Shown in pieces: positions 6,857-16,008 of a stretch of DNA of 39,511 nt. The DNA comes from a bacterium (GTDB lineage: Bacteria; Auribacterota; JABMQX01), in contig JAUYEE010000288.1 in the NCBI GenBank assembly GCA_030691545.1, forward strand, positions 1 through 39,511, given 5' to 3'. Position numbers and translations under genes: made by a program. The notes under the pieces were generated by a model, which saw nothing but the letters and a program-made list of their open reading frames with translations, searched no databases and was not told the origin of the DNA. Each line of letters opens with the position of its first letter. The stretch's first letter is position 1.

Positions 6857-9034
6857 TCACTTCCGAATCACGACGACACCGTTGCGGGGGAGAGTGAGGT
6901 CGCCGGAGCACGGCTCGCCCGTGATGAGGTTCTCGCCTGCGGGGGCATTTGAGAGGGTGACCGTTTTGTCGGAGTGGTTCAGGAAGAACCAGAGCTGCTT
7001 CTCGTCATTCTCGCGGACGACGACCTCGACGTCCGGGGCGGCGCCGGGGCAGAGCGGCTCAATGCCCGATGTGTCAGCGAGCATTGGCAGCAGAGCATCC
7101 ACGACAGGCCGCATCAGGTATGCCCCCACGTAAAAGACTCGCCCTTTGCCGACTTTTCGAGACGTGATCGCCGGTTGACCGGTCGAACTGGCAGACGCGG
7201 GTTTTCCCTCAGCAAGGGGACCAAAGCGGTCCTCCCACCTGCCGATGATTTCAGTGTCTTTGGCAGAACTCAGCAACTCATACCACCAGGGCGCCTGAAC
7301 AGAGGAGTCGCCGAGCGTGATTTTCATGCGCCGCTCCTCCGGGCGGTTGATTTTGCTGTATTCAACCACCTGCACGCCGGCCAATTCCGCGAGGCAGCCC
7401 GGCGGCGTCTCGGCGACGACGTTGTTGTCGAAATTCTTCGTTGCGGTCCTCGCTCCGATGACCAGCACGCCGCCATCTCGAACGTACTTCTCTAAGATGG
7501 GAACCCACTCCGGCTTGAAAAGCGACCAATGCGGGATGAAGTAGAGCTTGACGCCGCTCAAATCGTCCTCCGGGTGGATGCAGCCGACGGCGTAGCCTCG
7601 GTCGAGGAAGGCCCCGTGGATTTCCGCCGCGACGTTCTTTGGCGAAGGGAGACCGAGGCTCAGGGGAATGTGTCCCTCCTCGACGGAGTAGTCCCCTGTC
7701 GCAATCGCCACGTCAACTCTGACCGAGGTTCCTAAAAGCGCCGGGCCAACCCGCTTCAGTTCTTCCCCGACCTGTTTCACTTCCTCGTACCGCCGCCGCG
7801 GCACGTTATCGTGGTCGAGGATGCCGCACCAGTACTCCTCCGCCCCGAATCTGCACGTCCGCCACCGGAAATACATCAGACTGTCGGCTCCGTGGGCGAT
7901 GGAGCGGTAGGTCATCAGGCGAAGCTCGCCCGGCTCCGGGTTGTCGTGGAAGTAGCCTCCCTGCCCGCCCGGGCCGGATTGCTGCTCCGGGACGATGAAG
8001 CTGCCGGTAAGTGCTCGCACCTCGTCAAGACGGAAGGCGTGCGAGCGCGGGCGGTTCGCTGGGCTGTAATCGAAGAAGGGATACGAATCGAAGCCGAGGA
8101 AATCGAGGTCCTTGCTGAAGTCCCCGCGGTAGTCAATGTGCCGGAAGACGCCGTTGTGCATGACGAACCAGTTGGGGTTGGCGTTTCGGAGAATCTCAAC
8201 CTGCTCGTGCTGAAACACGGCGACCGCGTGAGAGATGAAGCGGTAATAGTCAAGGACGTGCGCCGGATTATTGTAAGTCGGCTTGGGGCGCGGGGTGGGA
8301 ATATCCTCGAACTTCAAATACGTCTGCGCCCAAAACGCTGTGCCCCATCGGCGGTTCAGTTCCTTGATCGTCGCGTACTTGTCTTGCAGAAAGTCCTGGA
8401 ATGCTTTCTCGCAGGAAGCGCAATGGCATTCGGAAAACTGGCAATTGAACTCGTTGTCCGTCTGCCAGCCGATGACGTTCGGGTTGTTACGGAAGTGGCT
8501 CGCCATTGCTTTCGTAATCTTGCGGCTGCAACGGCGGAGGGTCTCGGAGGCGTGGCAGCAGTGCTGGCGCGAGCCGTGCGACTGAGCAACGCCGTTCTCA
8601 TCCACACGGAGGATGTCCGGGTGTTTCGCTGTCAGCCAACGAGGCGGAGTAGCGGTCGGGGTGCAAAGGATCGTTTTGATGCCCTTCTCACCGAGCTTTT
8701 CGATCGCCTCGTCGAAAACGGAGAAGTCGTACTCGCCCTCCCGCGGCTCCATGAGGTCCCAGGCGAACTCAGCCATACGCACGACGTTGAACCCCGCAGC
8801 CGCCATACGTTCCGGGTCGTCCTTCTTCGTCTCGGCGTCCCAGTGTTCCGGGTAATACGGCGCCCCGAACAGAAACGTCTTGAGATTGAGCGGACGCCGA
8901 TGCGAGAGATTCTCTCGCCCGAGGGAGGGCAAATCAAGAGAGTCATGGGAAGACCCCGAACGCGCGGCGCCCTCTGATAAGGCATTGACAACCACAAGGC
9001 AACATAACCCGATCGCACAACGAAGAAAGATCAT
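6857..9034 (-). CDS. Secreted GH42 beta-galactosidase
   Basis: 725 residues with an N-terminal hydrophobic signal sequence (FLRCAIGLCCLVVV). The barrel starts at FGAPYYPEHWD, the GH42 signature. The acid/base glutamate is E195 in WQTDNEFN and the nucleophile is E350 in VPEQQSG. Zinc-site cysteines known from Thermus GH42 enzymes are present (C124, then C203, C205 and C208 in ECHCASC). A trimerisation-type domain follows, with GVKLYFIPHWSLFK, and then a C-terminal beta domain ending LPRNGVVVIRK. It would cleave terminal beta-galactosides of plant or mucin glycans. Most GH42 enzymes are cytoplasmic, so the signal peptide is a notable point. Its promoter is divergent from the GGDEF gene. Confidence 0.93.
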   Translation of the reverse strand: MIFLRCAIGLCCLVVVNALSEGAARSGSSHDSLDLPSLGRENLSHRRPLNLKTFLFGAPYYPEHWDAETKKDDPERMAAAGFNVVRMAEFAWDLMEPREGEYDFSVFDEAIEKLGEKGIKTILCTPTATPPRWLTAKHPDILRVDENGVAQSHGSRQHCCHASETLRRCSRKITKAMASHFRNNPNVIGWQTDNEFNCQFSECHCASCEKAFQDFLQDKYATIKELNRRWGTAFWAQTYLKFEDIPTPRPKPTYNNPAHVLDYYRFISHAVAVFQHEQVEILRNANPNWFVMHNGVFRHIDYRGDFSKDLDFLGFDSYPFFDYSPANRPRSHAFRLDEVRALTGSFIVPEQQSGPGGQGGYFHDNPEPGELRLMTYRSIAHGADSLMYFRWRTCRFGAEEYWCGILDHDNVPRRRYEEVKQVGEELKRVGPALLGTSVRVDVAIATGDYSVEEGHIPLSLGLPSPKNVAAEIHGAFLDRGYAVGCIHPEDDLSGVKLYFIPHWSLFKPEWVPILEKYVRDGGVLVIGARTATKNFDNNVVAETPPGCLAELAGVQVVEYSKINRPEERRMKITLGDSSVQAPWWYELLSSAKDTEIIGRWEDRFGPLAEGKPASASSTGQPAITSRKVGKGRVFYVGAYLMRPVVDALLPMLADTSGIEPLCPGAAPDVEVVVRENDEKQLWFFLNHSDKTVTLSNAPAGENLITGEPCSGDLTLPRNGVVVIRK

Positions 9035-9095
9035 GGCAGTCCCTTTCCTGAAAAGCTCTCTGAATCGGTGGTTCAGGCTTCAGCGAACAGCGCGG

Positions 9096-9125
9096 ATAGT
9101 ACCGCACGAGGTTGTCGCGGGTCAA
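9096..9125 (-). promoter_or_regulatory. Promoter for the GH42 gene
   Basis: On the minus strand TTGACC (9120-9125) and TACTAT (9096-9101) are 18 bases apart, about 62 bases upstream of the ATG at 9034. Confidence 0.5.
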
Positions 9126-9296
9126 TCTTCGCGCGAATTGCGGGGCGCGCGTACGGTTATATTTGCACGGCAGGACTACGGATGAATCCTCTGCTCGAGA
9201 AGCCCGTCTGAAGCATTGCATCCGAGCCGAGAATCTGCTTGACCGCCTCGCTCATACCGGGTACGATTTCGACCAGTGATGGAAGGGGTTCCACAC

Positions 9297-10361
9297 ATGA
9301 GCAAAGTTACAGGCATTCCGGACCTTCTCCGCAAAGCCGATGACATGGAGCGACGGTACGCAGAGCTCCATCGCAGATACCTCGACCTTAGCCGGCGAGT
9401 GGATGAGTTGTCCACGTTCCGTGAGATCGGTCTGGCGATCAATTTCATTCTCGATTTTGACGAAGTCCTCGAGGCGGCCGTCTGGAAGGTCACGGCTCTC
9501 TTCGAGGCTCCGGCGGGCGTCATCTATCTGCTCGACTCGGGCATGGACAAGCTGATTCCCCGAATCGCCCGCCAGGGCAACGAGCTGAGACGCGCAGATG
9601 AGTTGCAGCAAGACGCGGTCTCTCTCGGCGAGGGGCCGGTCGGCCAGGCGCTCTCCGAACGACTGGGAAACATCGTCCAGGAGCCGGACGGTTCCTCGTC
9701 CCTCATCGAGCCGCTCATCGCCAAGCACGAGGGAATCGGCGTCATCAAGCTCACGCGCCCCGGCACGCAGGATTCTTTCACCCGCAACGACAGCAACCTT
9801 CTCAGCGTCATCAGCAATCAGGTAGCCGTCGCCATCCACAATGCGCTTCTCTATTCCCTTGCCACGACAGACGGGTTGACGCGGCTCTATGTGCGCCGAT
9901 ACTTCGACCTGAGGCTGCGGGAAGAGTTTTTCACGGCACGCCGCTACAAGCAGCCCCTCTCCGTCTTAATGATTGACATTGACCACTTCAAGAGCTTTAA
10001 CGACCGGTACGGCCATCAGACCGGCGATTTTGTTCTGAAAGAGATTTCACAAATCATCTCGCAGAATTGTCGTCGGAGCGACGTCCCCTGCCGATATGGC
10101 GGAGAAGAGATGGCGGTGATTCTTGCATCAACCGGACTCGAGGGAGCGGTCACCGTCGGGCAGAAAATCCGCCAGCAGGTCAGCGACAAGGAATTTGCCT
10201 TTGGGCGAGTTCAGGAGCTGAGGCTCACGGTGAGCGTCGGGGTAGCGTCCTACCGTATCGGAATGCGGACTCCTGAGGACCTCGTTTCCAGCGCCGATGC
10301 TGCACTCTACAAGGCGAAACGAAAGGGACGCAATAGAGTCATAGCCGAGGAGTCCGATTGA
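9297..10361 (+). CDS. GAF-GGDEF diguanylate cyclase-like protein
   Basis: 354 residues from ATG 9297, chosen because GGAAGGGG lies 8 bases upstream; starts at 9276 and 9279 lack this. Residues ~10-40 form a heptad-like coiled coil (ADDMERRYAELHRRYLDLSR). A GAF domain follows to about residue 185, then a GGDEF domain (TDGLTRLYVRRYFD, MIDIDHFKSFND, YGHQTGDFVLKEI). The active-site loop reads GGEEM rather than GGDEF/GGEEF. An I-site RxxD (RRSD) stands nine residues before it, so product feedback is likely retained. It probably makes cyclic di-GMP in response to a ligand or redox signal bound by GAF. No membrane segment is seen. Confidence 0.9.
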   Translation: MSKVTGIPDLLRKADDMERRYAELHRRYLDLSRRVDELSTFREIGLAINFILDFDEVLEAAVWKVTALFEAPAGVIYLLDSGMDKLIPRIARQGNELRRADELQQDAVSLGEGPVGQALSERLGNIVQEPDGSSSLIEPLIAKHEGIGVIKLTRPGTQDSFTRNDSNLLSVISNQVAVAIHNALLYSLATTDGLTRLYVRRYFDLRLREEFFTARRYKQPLSVLMIDIDHFKSFNDRYGHQTGDFVLKEISQIISQNCRRSDVPCRYGGEEMAVILASTGLEGAVTVGQKIRQQVSDKEFAFGRVQELRLTVSVGVASYRIGMRTPEDLVSSADAALYKAKRKGRNRVIAEESD

Positions 10362-10509
10362 CGCCCCCGGCGCGACCGGCGGGTTTATCCGTCTCTCCCG
10401 TTCCCCAGCCTCTGCGAGTTAAAAAAACGATTTGCCCCGGGCACCGACATTCCAGCTTTTCTGAAAGCAGCGGCCCTGCCAAAGACGTACTGGAAGAACG
10501 TGCGGCTTG

Positions 10510-10556
10510 TAGCGCAGGCATCCTGCCACCATCGGGCAAGCCGGAAGCCTGCGCTA
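10510..10556. repeat. Hairpin repeat bracketed by TAGCGCAGGC/GCCTGCGCTA
   Basis: A perfect 10-bp outer inverted repeat (10510-10519 with 10547-10556) encloses a small inner hairpin GGCA-TCC-TGCC. It belongs to the same family as the elements at 909, 20740 and 34425. It sits between the convergent GGDEF and CLCA-like genes. Confidence 0.75.
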
Positions 10557-10596
10557 TGCCGAATACTTCGCTTTCGGTAACAGCGGCCTTACAGAA

Positions 10597-12969
10597 TCAC
10601 TGACCCATGCTGATGCGGTAGAAGCGCCTCTCGACACGCGGGTCCAGGGGACTCGAGCCCGTTTCGCTTCCGTCGTCGAGCCATTCCAGCAACCCGCCGT
10701 TTCCGACAAACGTCGCGACGGGCTTGCCAGGGTCTTTCGGATCATCGCTGAAATTGACCATGTACCTCACATCCGGATCGCTGTGCCAGACGATGCGCAC
10801 CGCTTTCTCGGAACGGGTAATACTCTCAATAGGCTTCCGGGGGATGTCGCCCGGCTCACCCACGGCTGCAGAGACACGCACTTCCCGCACGAATCGAGGG
10901 CTCATCAGGTCGGGGTCGTATTTGGACCTATCCGTGGACTGCGACCACTTTTCCATGTCCGCGCGCAGGTGGAAGCGGTACGGTCCCTTCAGCTTCGTGT
11001 TCCTGTAGACGCCTGTGAAGATGCCGTCCCCGGGGAGGTCGTCACCCTGGCCGTTGGCGTCAACTCCGCGGTCGTGCAGCTCGATGGTGTCCCTTTCACC
11101 GTTGGGCAGCAGCACCGTGCCCACGATGTTCATGGTGGGCTGAGTGATTCCCCCGCCGATGCTGCGGGGGTAGGCATAGACGTACATAGGCCTGTCGGGG
11201 AGGACCCTCGGGTGGCGCACCGCCGCGGTCAGGCTTTGGATCTGGTTCCTCGTGTAGGCCCGGGCGACATAGGCACTGTCCGTACTGCTGCGCGGATCAA
11301 TGATGATCTCCCACTCACCGGCCGTCGGCTTGCTGATTCGGGCGTAGCGGCCCTGGGGCATGGGCAGACTGCCGTGCTGGCCGCCAACGGGGTCAATGAC
11401 TACCATGTCCGCCGCGGCCTTCTCCTCCTCCCACATCAGGGTGAAGGTTGCGGACTCGGAGCCTTCTTCCACGAACACCTTCTTGAATTCGGCGGGCTTC
11501 AAAAACGAGCCGCTCGCGGAGTCAATGGCTTCGCGGCCCGAGATTTTCTCGTGGAAGTCCGTGAAGGCCTGAGAGAGGTCGGCCGCATCGGCGGAATCCA
11601 CGTAGAAGCCGCCGGTCGCCGTCGCGATCTCGGAGCACTGTGACGAAAGTCCCAGGTCGCCGCCGGTGCACGTCACGTAAACCGGGATACCGTCCGCCAA
11701 CAGGTCGGCCAGGACGCCGTCGAGGAAGGCCGCTGGATCGGGCCAGGGCCTGTTGTTGATGCCGTCGGTCATCAAAACGATGAAGGTGTTGGCGGTCACG
11801 CCGCCGGCCGCAATGATCATATCCCTGGCCTTGTCCAGACCATCGCCGATGTTGGTCCAGCCGCCGGGGGTCAGACCGTTGACGGCGCCGGTCCAGGCCA
11901 CACGGAGTGCAACCAGCGGTGCAATGGCCACGCTGGCGTGCCCGCTGGCAGGCTCGGCGTCGGTGGAAAATGACACGATCCCGAGCTCTGTCCCGTTCTC
12001 GGCCAGGGTGACGAAGTCATTGGCCGCGACCTTTAGTCGCTCCATGCGAGACGGCGACTCGAGGCTCATGCTGCCCGACTCGTCAAGTACCAGCACGACG
12101 CGCACGGTATCATCCCCCCTGACGAAGTGGGTGACATCAACCACGGCGCCGCCAGCGGCCGGGTCGGGCGCCCCGGCGGGCATCGTAAAGTGGTCCGGCC
12201 AGGACCAGACCACCTGGTGCCAGCAGTCGCGGTTCGAGCGACACCGCGATTGCTCGGTCACGTTGTTCGGGTCGTGGTTGCCGCCGGACATGTCGGTCAG
12301 GTTCGCGGGGTTGGCCTGGCCCCAACAAAGCTCGGTGCCGTTGCTGTCCATCAAGCACGATTCCTCTCCAGCCGCCTGGGCAGTAGCGTGGGGACAATCG
12401 GCGGGGCCCGTCGGGTCCACGCAGCCGACTGGGCGCGATTCATATTCATCGCGTGCGTCGAAGATCAGATGGACGAACTCGTGAGCGAGCGTGTAGCCGA
12501 CGCCCGCCGCGGTGATGTAATTGTAGGAGACGTGGGCGCTGCCTCCGACCTGCCAGTTCCCGGTGTTGGCCCACCACCACGTGTCGGAAGTGCTTGGATA
12601 GATGCGCAGGTCAGCGTTTGTACCAAAGGCATTGTTATAGATGAACGCCTCGCCAATTTCCGCCTGCCCGTCGGTCACATCGAAGAGCGCCGCGGACGCG
12701 GCACTGATGAGATTCTCAATGTTGGTAAGCTGGGCGTTCGTGGCGTTGAAGTGCACCGCCACCGAGATATTGAAGACGTTGGGTTCCGCACAGGGCAGGG
12801 TGCAACGGTACACGGGCGCCGGGCGGTCCTGGATCTCCCCCTCGGCGGTCCCCGCCGCGAGGGCGACGACAGTGGCGCTCATCGCACCAAAGCTCACCAG
12901 GGCCAACAAGGCCACCAGTAACCCTCTGCCTTTCACAGGTGTCAGTTTGTCCAAATTCTGTTGAGCCAT
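10597..12969 (-). CDS. CLCA-like secreted metalloprotease with von Willebrand A domain
   Basis: 790 residues from ATG 12969; a GGGAGG stands only two bases upstream, an unusually short gap. The N-terminal hydrophobic segment (LLVALLALVSFGAM) is a signal peptide or anchor. The HExxH zinc motif at H163-H167 lies in LAHEFVHLIFDARDEYE. This mirrors the HEWAHLRWGVFDEY region of animal CLCA proteins, as does the later cysteine pattern (CLMDSNGTELCW, then RCRSNRDCW). A vWA domain follows with DESGSMS from D296. CLCA proteins are self-cleaving zinc proteases. The last ~65 residues (RIVWHSDPDVRYMVNF to RRFYRIS) resemble C-terminal modules of two neighbours. Substrate unknown. Confidence 0.85.
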   Translation of the reverse strand: MAQQNLDKLTPVKGRGLLVALLALVSFGAMSATVVALAAGTAEGEIQDRPAPVYRCTLPCAEPNVFNISVAVHFNATNAQLTNIENLISAASAALFDVTDGQAEIGEAFIYNNAFGTNADLRIYPSTSDTWWWANTGNWQVGGSAHVSYNYITAAGVGYTLAHEFVHLIFDARDEYESRPVGCVDPTGPADCPHATAQAAGEESCLMDSNGTELCWGQANPANLTDMSGGNHDPNNVTEQSRCRSNRDCWHQVVWSWPDHFTMPAGAPDPAAGGAVVDVTHFVRGDDTVRVVLVLDESGSMSLESPSRMERLKVAANDFVTLAENGTELGIVSFSTDAEPASGHASVAIAPLVALRVAWTGAVNGLTPGGWTNIGDGLDKARDMIIAAGGVTANTFIVLMTDGINNRPWPDPAAFLDGVLADLLADGIPVYVTCTGGDLGLSSQCSEIATATGGFYVDSADAADLSQAFTDFHEKISGREAIDSASGSFLKPAEFKKVFVEEGSESATFTLMWEEEKAAADMVVIDPVGGQHGSLPMPQGRYARISKPTAGEWEIIIDPRSSTDSAYVARAYTRNQIQSLTAAVRHPRVLPDRPMYVYAYPRSIGGGITQPTMNIVGTVLLPNGERDTIELHDRGVDANGQGDDLPGDGIFTGVYRNTKLKGPYRFHLRADMEKWSQSTDRSKYDPDLMSPRFVREVRVSAAVGEPGDIPRKPIESITRSEKAVRIVWHSDPDVRYMVNFSDDPKDPGKPVATFVGNGGLLEWLDDGSETGSSPLDPRVERRFYRISMGQ

Positions 12970-13113
12970 ATCCTCCCTTTCTTTTTGATGTGCGTTGGTT
13001 TTTTCACAACCTTGTTCGTCACTCGCCGTGGATGCGGCCCTCGGCACGGAATCCACGGTCGCTCTACAACACTTGGTTCGCTGGCTCTTGCCCCCTGTTG
13101 CCCTCCAGCCAGC

Positions 13114-15294
13114 TCAGTCCACGATGAGCCGGAAATAGGCTCTTTGGTTTCGGACCATGACCTGGGACACATCGGTTTCGAGCGAAACGCCATCGCCCAC
13201 CTGGTACGGCTCATAGTCCTGCCAGTTCTCCAGATCGTACGAGATCTCAACCTGGTACACACGACCGGCGTCCGCCTCCCATTTCAAAAGGCCTTCCTGC
13301 TCGATTTGAAGCTCCGGGTCCTGCATCGGAATGGTCTGGGGATCGTTGGCCGGCCAGGACGTGACGCCGTTGGCGGCGGCGTCCAGCAACTGCGTGAGAT
13401 CGGCCGTCCAGCCGGAGCCGGCGGCACCGACATCGTCCGTCCCAAACCCTGTGCAGTCTTCCCGCTGGTTGAAAAACGCCGAATAGCTCACCCCGCTGGG
13501 CATTTGCCTGCCACAGGTGAATGTGCCGTCAAGACTTCCGAAGAAAGTGAAATTCGCCGATTCTCCAGCCCCACGGGGTTCGCCGTTGATCCAGTAGCGG
13601 GTCAGAAATGTCGTGTAGGCCCTCGCCGAACAGATGAGGCCGCCGTGCGCCTCCATCGCCTCCAGATACCACCCGCCGTCAGGATAAGGGACGGTCTGGC
13701 TGGGATTGAACACGTTCTTACCGGAATCGGGATCGAAATACCAGGGCTCCCTGGGATTGCGCATACCGGGTAACGATCTACCCAATTCGATTTCCGAAGG
13801 CGGAACGCCTATCGGCGTGAAGATCTCATCCTGTATATAGGTCGTGTAGAGCTTCGTTGTGACCTCCTCCACGATCAGTCCCAACAACATGTATCCGAAA
13901 TTCGCGTACTTATCGTCCATGCCCGGCACGAAGTCCAGGGGTTGGCCGGTCCAGTAGTTGACGGTCTGCATCTTGGTCGGAGGCGGTGAGACCCCGAGTG
14001 CGTTGGCAATAAAGATCTCCTTGAACATGGGATCGCCTGAGACCTTCGAGTCCCACCCTCCCTCGTGACCCAGCAGGTGCTGAACCGTGATCGTATCAAG
14101 ATCCGGGTCGGGGGTGTTGACCGGGGAGATGGAGAGGATCCCCGGGTTGCTCTGGCCCAAGTCGAAAGCGAAGTCGCTGAAGTCGAGAGCCTTCGCGGCG
14201 ACCAGCTTGGTTATGGCGGCGTCGGTGATGGGTTTGACCAGGCTGGCAATGCGAAGGAGCGCATCGCATCGCAACGGGACGGAGTGGTCAGCCGTTTTCC
14301 ACCCGTAACCCCGTTCGAGGACAATGGTGTCGTCCCTGGCGACGCACAACGTCCCGCATTGCAGCCCGCGATCCCGCATGAACTGCTGCATAGCATCGTC
14401 AAATGCCTGCAATTGAGGCCTGGGGATCCCACTCGTTGGGAGGATGGAGATGGGGTCTCTCTCCCAGACGGCAGCAAACCTGGCCGCCCCGCCGACGTCA
14501 TACCCGCTTACCTCCACCAGCCTGTAACGGCAGCCGCCGAACGTGTCGAATTTGCTCTGGTGCTCGGCTGAACTATGGCCGTGGTAGGCGGACCAGTCGG
14601 GTCCGCCTCGCTTCTCCCAGATGGCCGCGTAGCGAGCCTCCCCGCCCACTTCGTACCCGCTGATGTGAGTCAGGCGGTATCCGTTCGTAGTGTGGTCGTC
14701 GAACGCCGTCTGGTACTGCGACGCCGTCAAACCGTGGACCGCTACCCAGGAATACGTGCTCCCATATTCCCAGATAGCCGCGTACCGGGCCAGGCGCCCC
14801 TCCTCATAGCCGCTCACACACACCAAGCGGTACCCGCGGGCGGCGTTCAGGTCAAATTGCGTCTGGTACTCGCTGGCGGTCACACCATGAACCGCCAGCC
14901 ATGCCGGACCCCCATCCTGTTCCCAAATGGCCGCGTACTGGGTCTGGCTGCCAACCTTGTACCCGCTGACCTGCTTCAGCCGGTACCCGTTGCCGCCGTA
15001 CCAGTCGAACGCGACCTGGTATTCCGAGGCCGTCAGGCCGTGAACGGCGACCCAGGGCGGGCCGGAGCGCTGCTCCCAAATCGCCGCGTACCGGGCCTCC
15101 GTCCCTTGGGCATAGCCACTCACGCGAACAAGCCGAAAGCCGTTCTCACCGTACTCGTCGAACTTCGCCTGATATTCGGCCGCGGTCAATCCGTGATGGG
15201 AAACCCAGGGCACGCCCTGCGCCCAGCAGGGGGGCAATGACAACATCAGGAACGCGAACATGTACCCCCACAAAAACCCACAGACATTTCTCAT
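13114..15294 (-). CDS. Polyglycine-hydrolase-like protein: five tandem repeats plus beta-lactamase fold
   Basis: 726 residues from ATG 15294, with a GGAGGG upstream. A signal peptide ends near PCWAQG. Residues 30-278 are five repeats with an exact 51-residue period, each with W-x-A-x-H-G-L-T, Y/H-Q-x-x-F-D, Y-R-L-x-x-V-S-G-Y and Y-A-A-I-W-E. This matches the bacterial tandem repeat domain of polyglycine-hydrolase-type proteins. A serine beta-lactamase/esterase domain follows: S351 and K354 in ASLVKPIT, Y463 and N465 in KYANFGY. In fungal polyglycine hydrolases this combination cleaves glycine-rich loops of plant chitinases. The bacterial substrate is unknown. The C-terminal 60 residues (YQVEISYDLENW to AYFRLIVD) resemble those of the CotH and CLCA-like proteins. 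Confidence 0.87.
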   Translation of the reverse strand: MRNVCGFLWGYMFAFLMLSLPPCWAQGVPWVSHHGLTAAEYQAKFDEYGENGFRLVRVSGYAQGTEARYAAIWEQRSGPPWVAVHGLTASEYQVAFDWYGGNGYRLKQVSGYKVGSQTQYAAIWEQDGGPAWLAVHGVTASEYQTQFDLNAARGYRLVCVSGYEEGRLARYAAIWEYGSTYSWVAVHGLTASQYQTAFDDHTTNGYRLTHISGYEVGGEARYAAIWEKRGGPDWSAYHGHSSAEHQSKFDTFGGCRYRLVEVSGYDVGGAARFAAVWERDPISILPTSGIPRPQLQAFDDAMQQFMRDRGLQCGTLCVARDDTIVLERGYGWKTADHSVPLRCDALLRIASLVKPITDAAITKLVAAKALDFSDFAFDLGQSNPGILSISPVNTPDPDLDTITVQHLLGHEGGWDSKVSGDPMFKEIFIANALGVSPPPTKMQTVNYWTGQPLDFVPGMDDKYANFGYMLLGLIVEEVTTKLYTTYIQDEIFTPIGVPPSEIELGRSLPGMRNPREPWYFDPDSGKNVFNPSQTVPYPDGGWYLEAMEAHGGLICSARAYTTFLTRYWINGEPRGAGESANFTFFGSLDGTFTCGRQMPSGVSYSAFFNQREDCTGFGTDDVGAAGSGWTADLTQLLDAAANGVTSWPANDPQTIPMQDPELQIEQEGLLKWEADAGRVYQVEISYDLENWQDYEPYQVGDGVSLETDVSQVMVRNQRAYFRLIVD
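14461..15207 (-). repeat. Five 153-base coding repeats
   Basis: The repeats encode the 51-residue units of the polyglycine-hydrolase-like protein, with W at residues 30, 81, 132, 183 and 234. Four units are similar; the fifth (YHGHSSAEHQ) is the most divergent. Confidence 0.9.
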
Positions 15295-15421
15295 GACGAC
15301 CTTCCCTCCAAAGAGCTGATAGACACGACATTTTTCGATGCTGGCGTGTATTGTAGGCGGACCTCTGCGCAACGAACGCCGTCCGTCACCCAGTACCCGC
15401 GGGTTTTCGGATCACGAAGGC

Positions 15422-15433
15422 TGACACGTGTCA
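15422..15433. promoter_or_regulatory. Perfect 12-bp palindrome, operator candidate
   Basis: TGACACGTGTCA lies about 10-20 bases downstream of the expected transcription start of the polyglycine-hydrolase-like gene. The position and perfect symmetry suit a repressor site. No regulator gene is nearby, so the factor is unknown. Confidence 0.45.
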
Positions 15434-15450
15434 TATCAGACAACAATCTC

Positions 15451-15479
15451 AGTATCACGTCCGGCGGGCAAATTGTCAA
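15451..15479 (-). promoter_or_regulatory. Promoter for the polyglycine-hydrolase-like gene
   Basis: On the minus strand a perfect TTGACA (15474-15479) is 17 bases from GATACT (15451-15456). The leader to the ATG at 15294 is about 150 bases. The CLCA-like gene, 144 bases beyond this gene's stop, may be read from the same promoter. Confidence 0.6.
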
Positions 15480-15608
15480 CTGAATTCCTTTTTTTGAGGT
15501 AACCCCTCACTCATTGGGGGACTCACCGCAGAGAACGCAGAGGGCGCTGAGAGGAAAGCAAGAGCAGGAGTAACGCAAAGGCGCTAAGACGCGGAGCGGC
15601 ACGTTGTG

Positions 15609-15699
15609 GAGTACGAGGGCGACAGCTCCCGCCGTGTGGTTCTGAAGCGAAGCTTCAGGAGCGTTCATACACCCGATCACGGGAGCTCCGCTCCCTCGG
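15609..15699. repeat. Hairpin cassette, copy 1 of a 90-base repeat
   Basis: It is similar along its length to 15875-15963. It contains GACAGCTCCCGCC, the hairpin TGAAGC-GAA-GCTTCA, and GGGAGC-TCC-GCTCCC. Confidence 0.75.
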
Positions 15700-15852
15700 A
15701 TGAAGGCGGCAGCATGGCTGCCGCACTCCAAGGCTTCGCCCGCGCGGCGACTGTGTTGGCCAACGCGATTGCGCCTGGCCCTCCTGCGACCATGCGGACA
15801 GAATGAACCTCGCGCTCATTCTTTGTTCCAACCATAACATGATGAGTCCGTT

Positions 15853-15963
15853 CGAGGGCGGGACGCCCTCTGTAGAGTGCGGGAGCGACAGCTCCCGCCT
15901 TGTCGTTTTGAAGCGGAGCTTCAGAGGTGCGCCTCACCCGAGATCGGGAGCTTCGCTCCCTCG
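15853..15963. repeat. Hairpin cassette, copy 2 with an extra module
   Basis: It begins with GAGGGCG-GGA-CGCCCTC (15854-15870), then GCGGGAGC-GACA-GCTCCCGC, TGAAGC-GGA-GCTTCA and GGGAGC-TTC-GCTCCC. From 15875 on it aligns with copy 1. The first module recurs at 20810-20828. Confidence 0.75.
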
Positions 15964-16008
15964 CACGGCGTTCATATCCGCAATCCAAAATCCGCAATCG
16001 GAAACTCC

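Noticed and set aside
7811..8977. 388-residue open frame on the plus strand opposite the GH42 gene
   Set aside because: It lies wholly antisense to a gene with intact catalytic motifs. Its translation is a valine/arginine/glutamate-rich shadow with no motif.
12127..12921. 264-residue plus-strand frame opposite the CLCA-like gene
   Set aside because: It is an antisense shadow in a GC-rich gene; valine/glycine/arginine bias and no motifs.
14461..15207. 153-base periodic repeats as a possible CRISPR array
   Set aside because: The repeats are coding, in frame, with no unique spacers, and give a known protein repeat.
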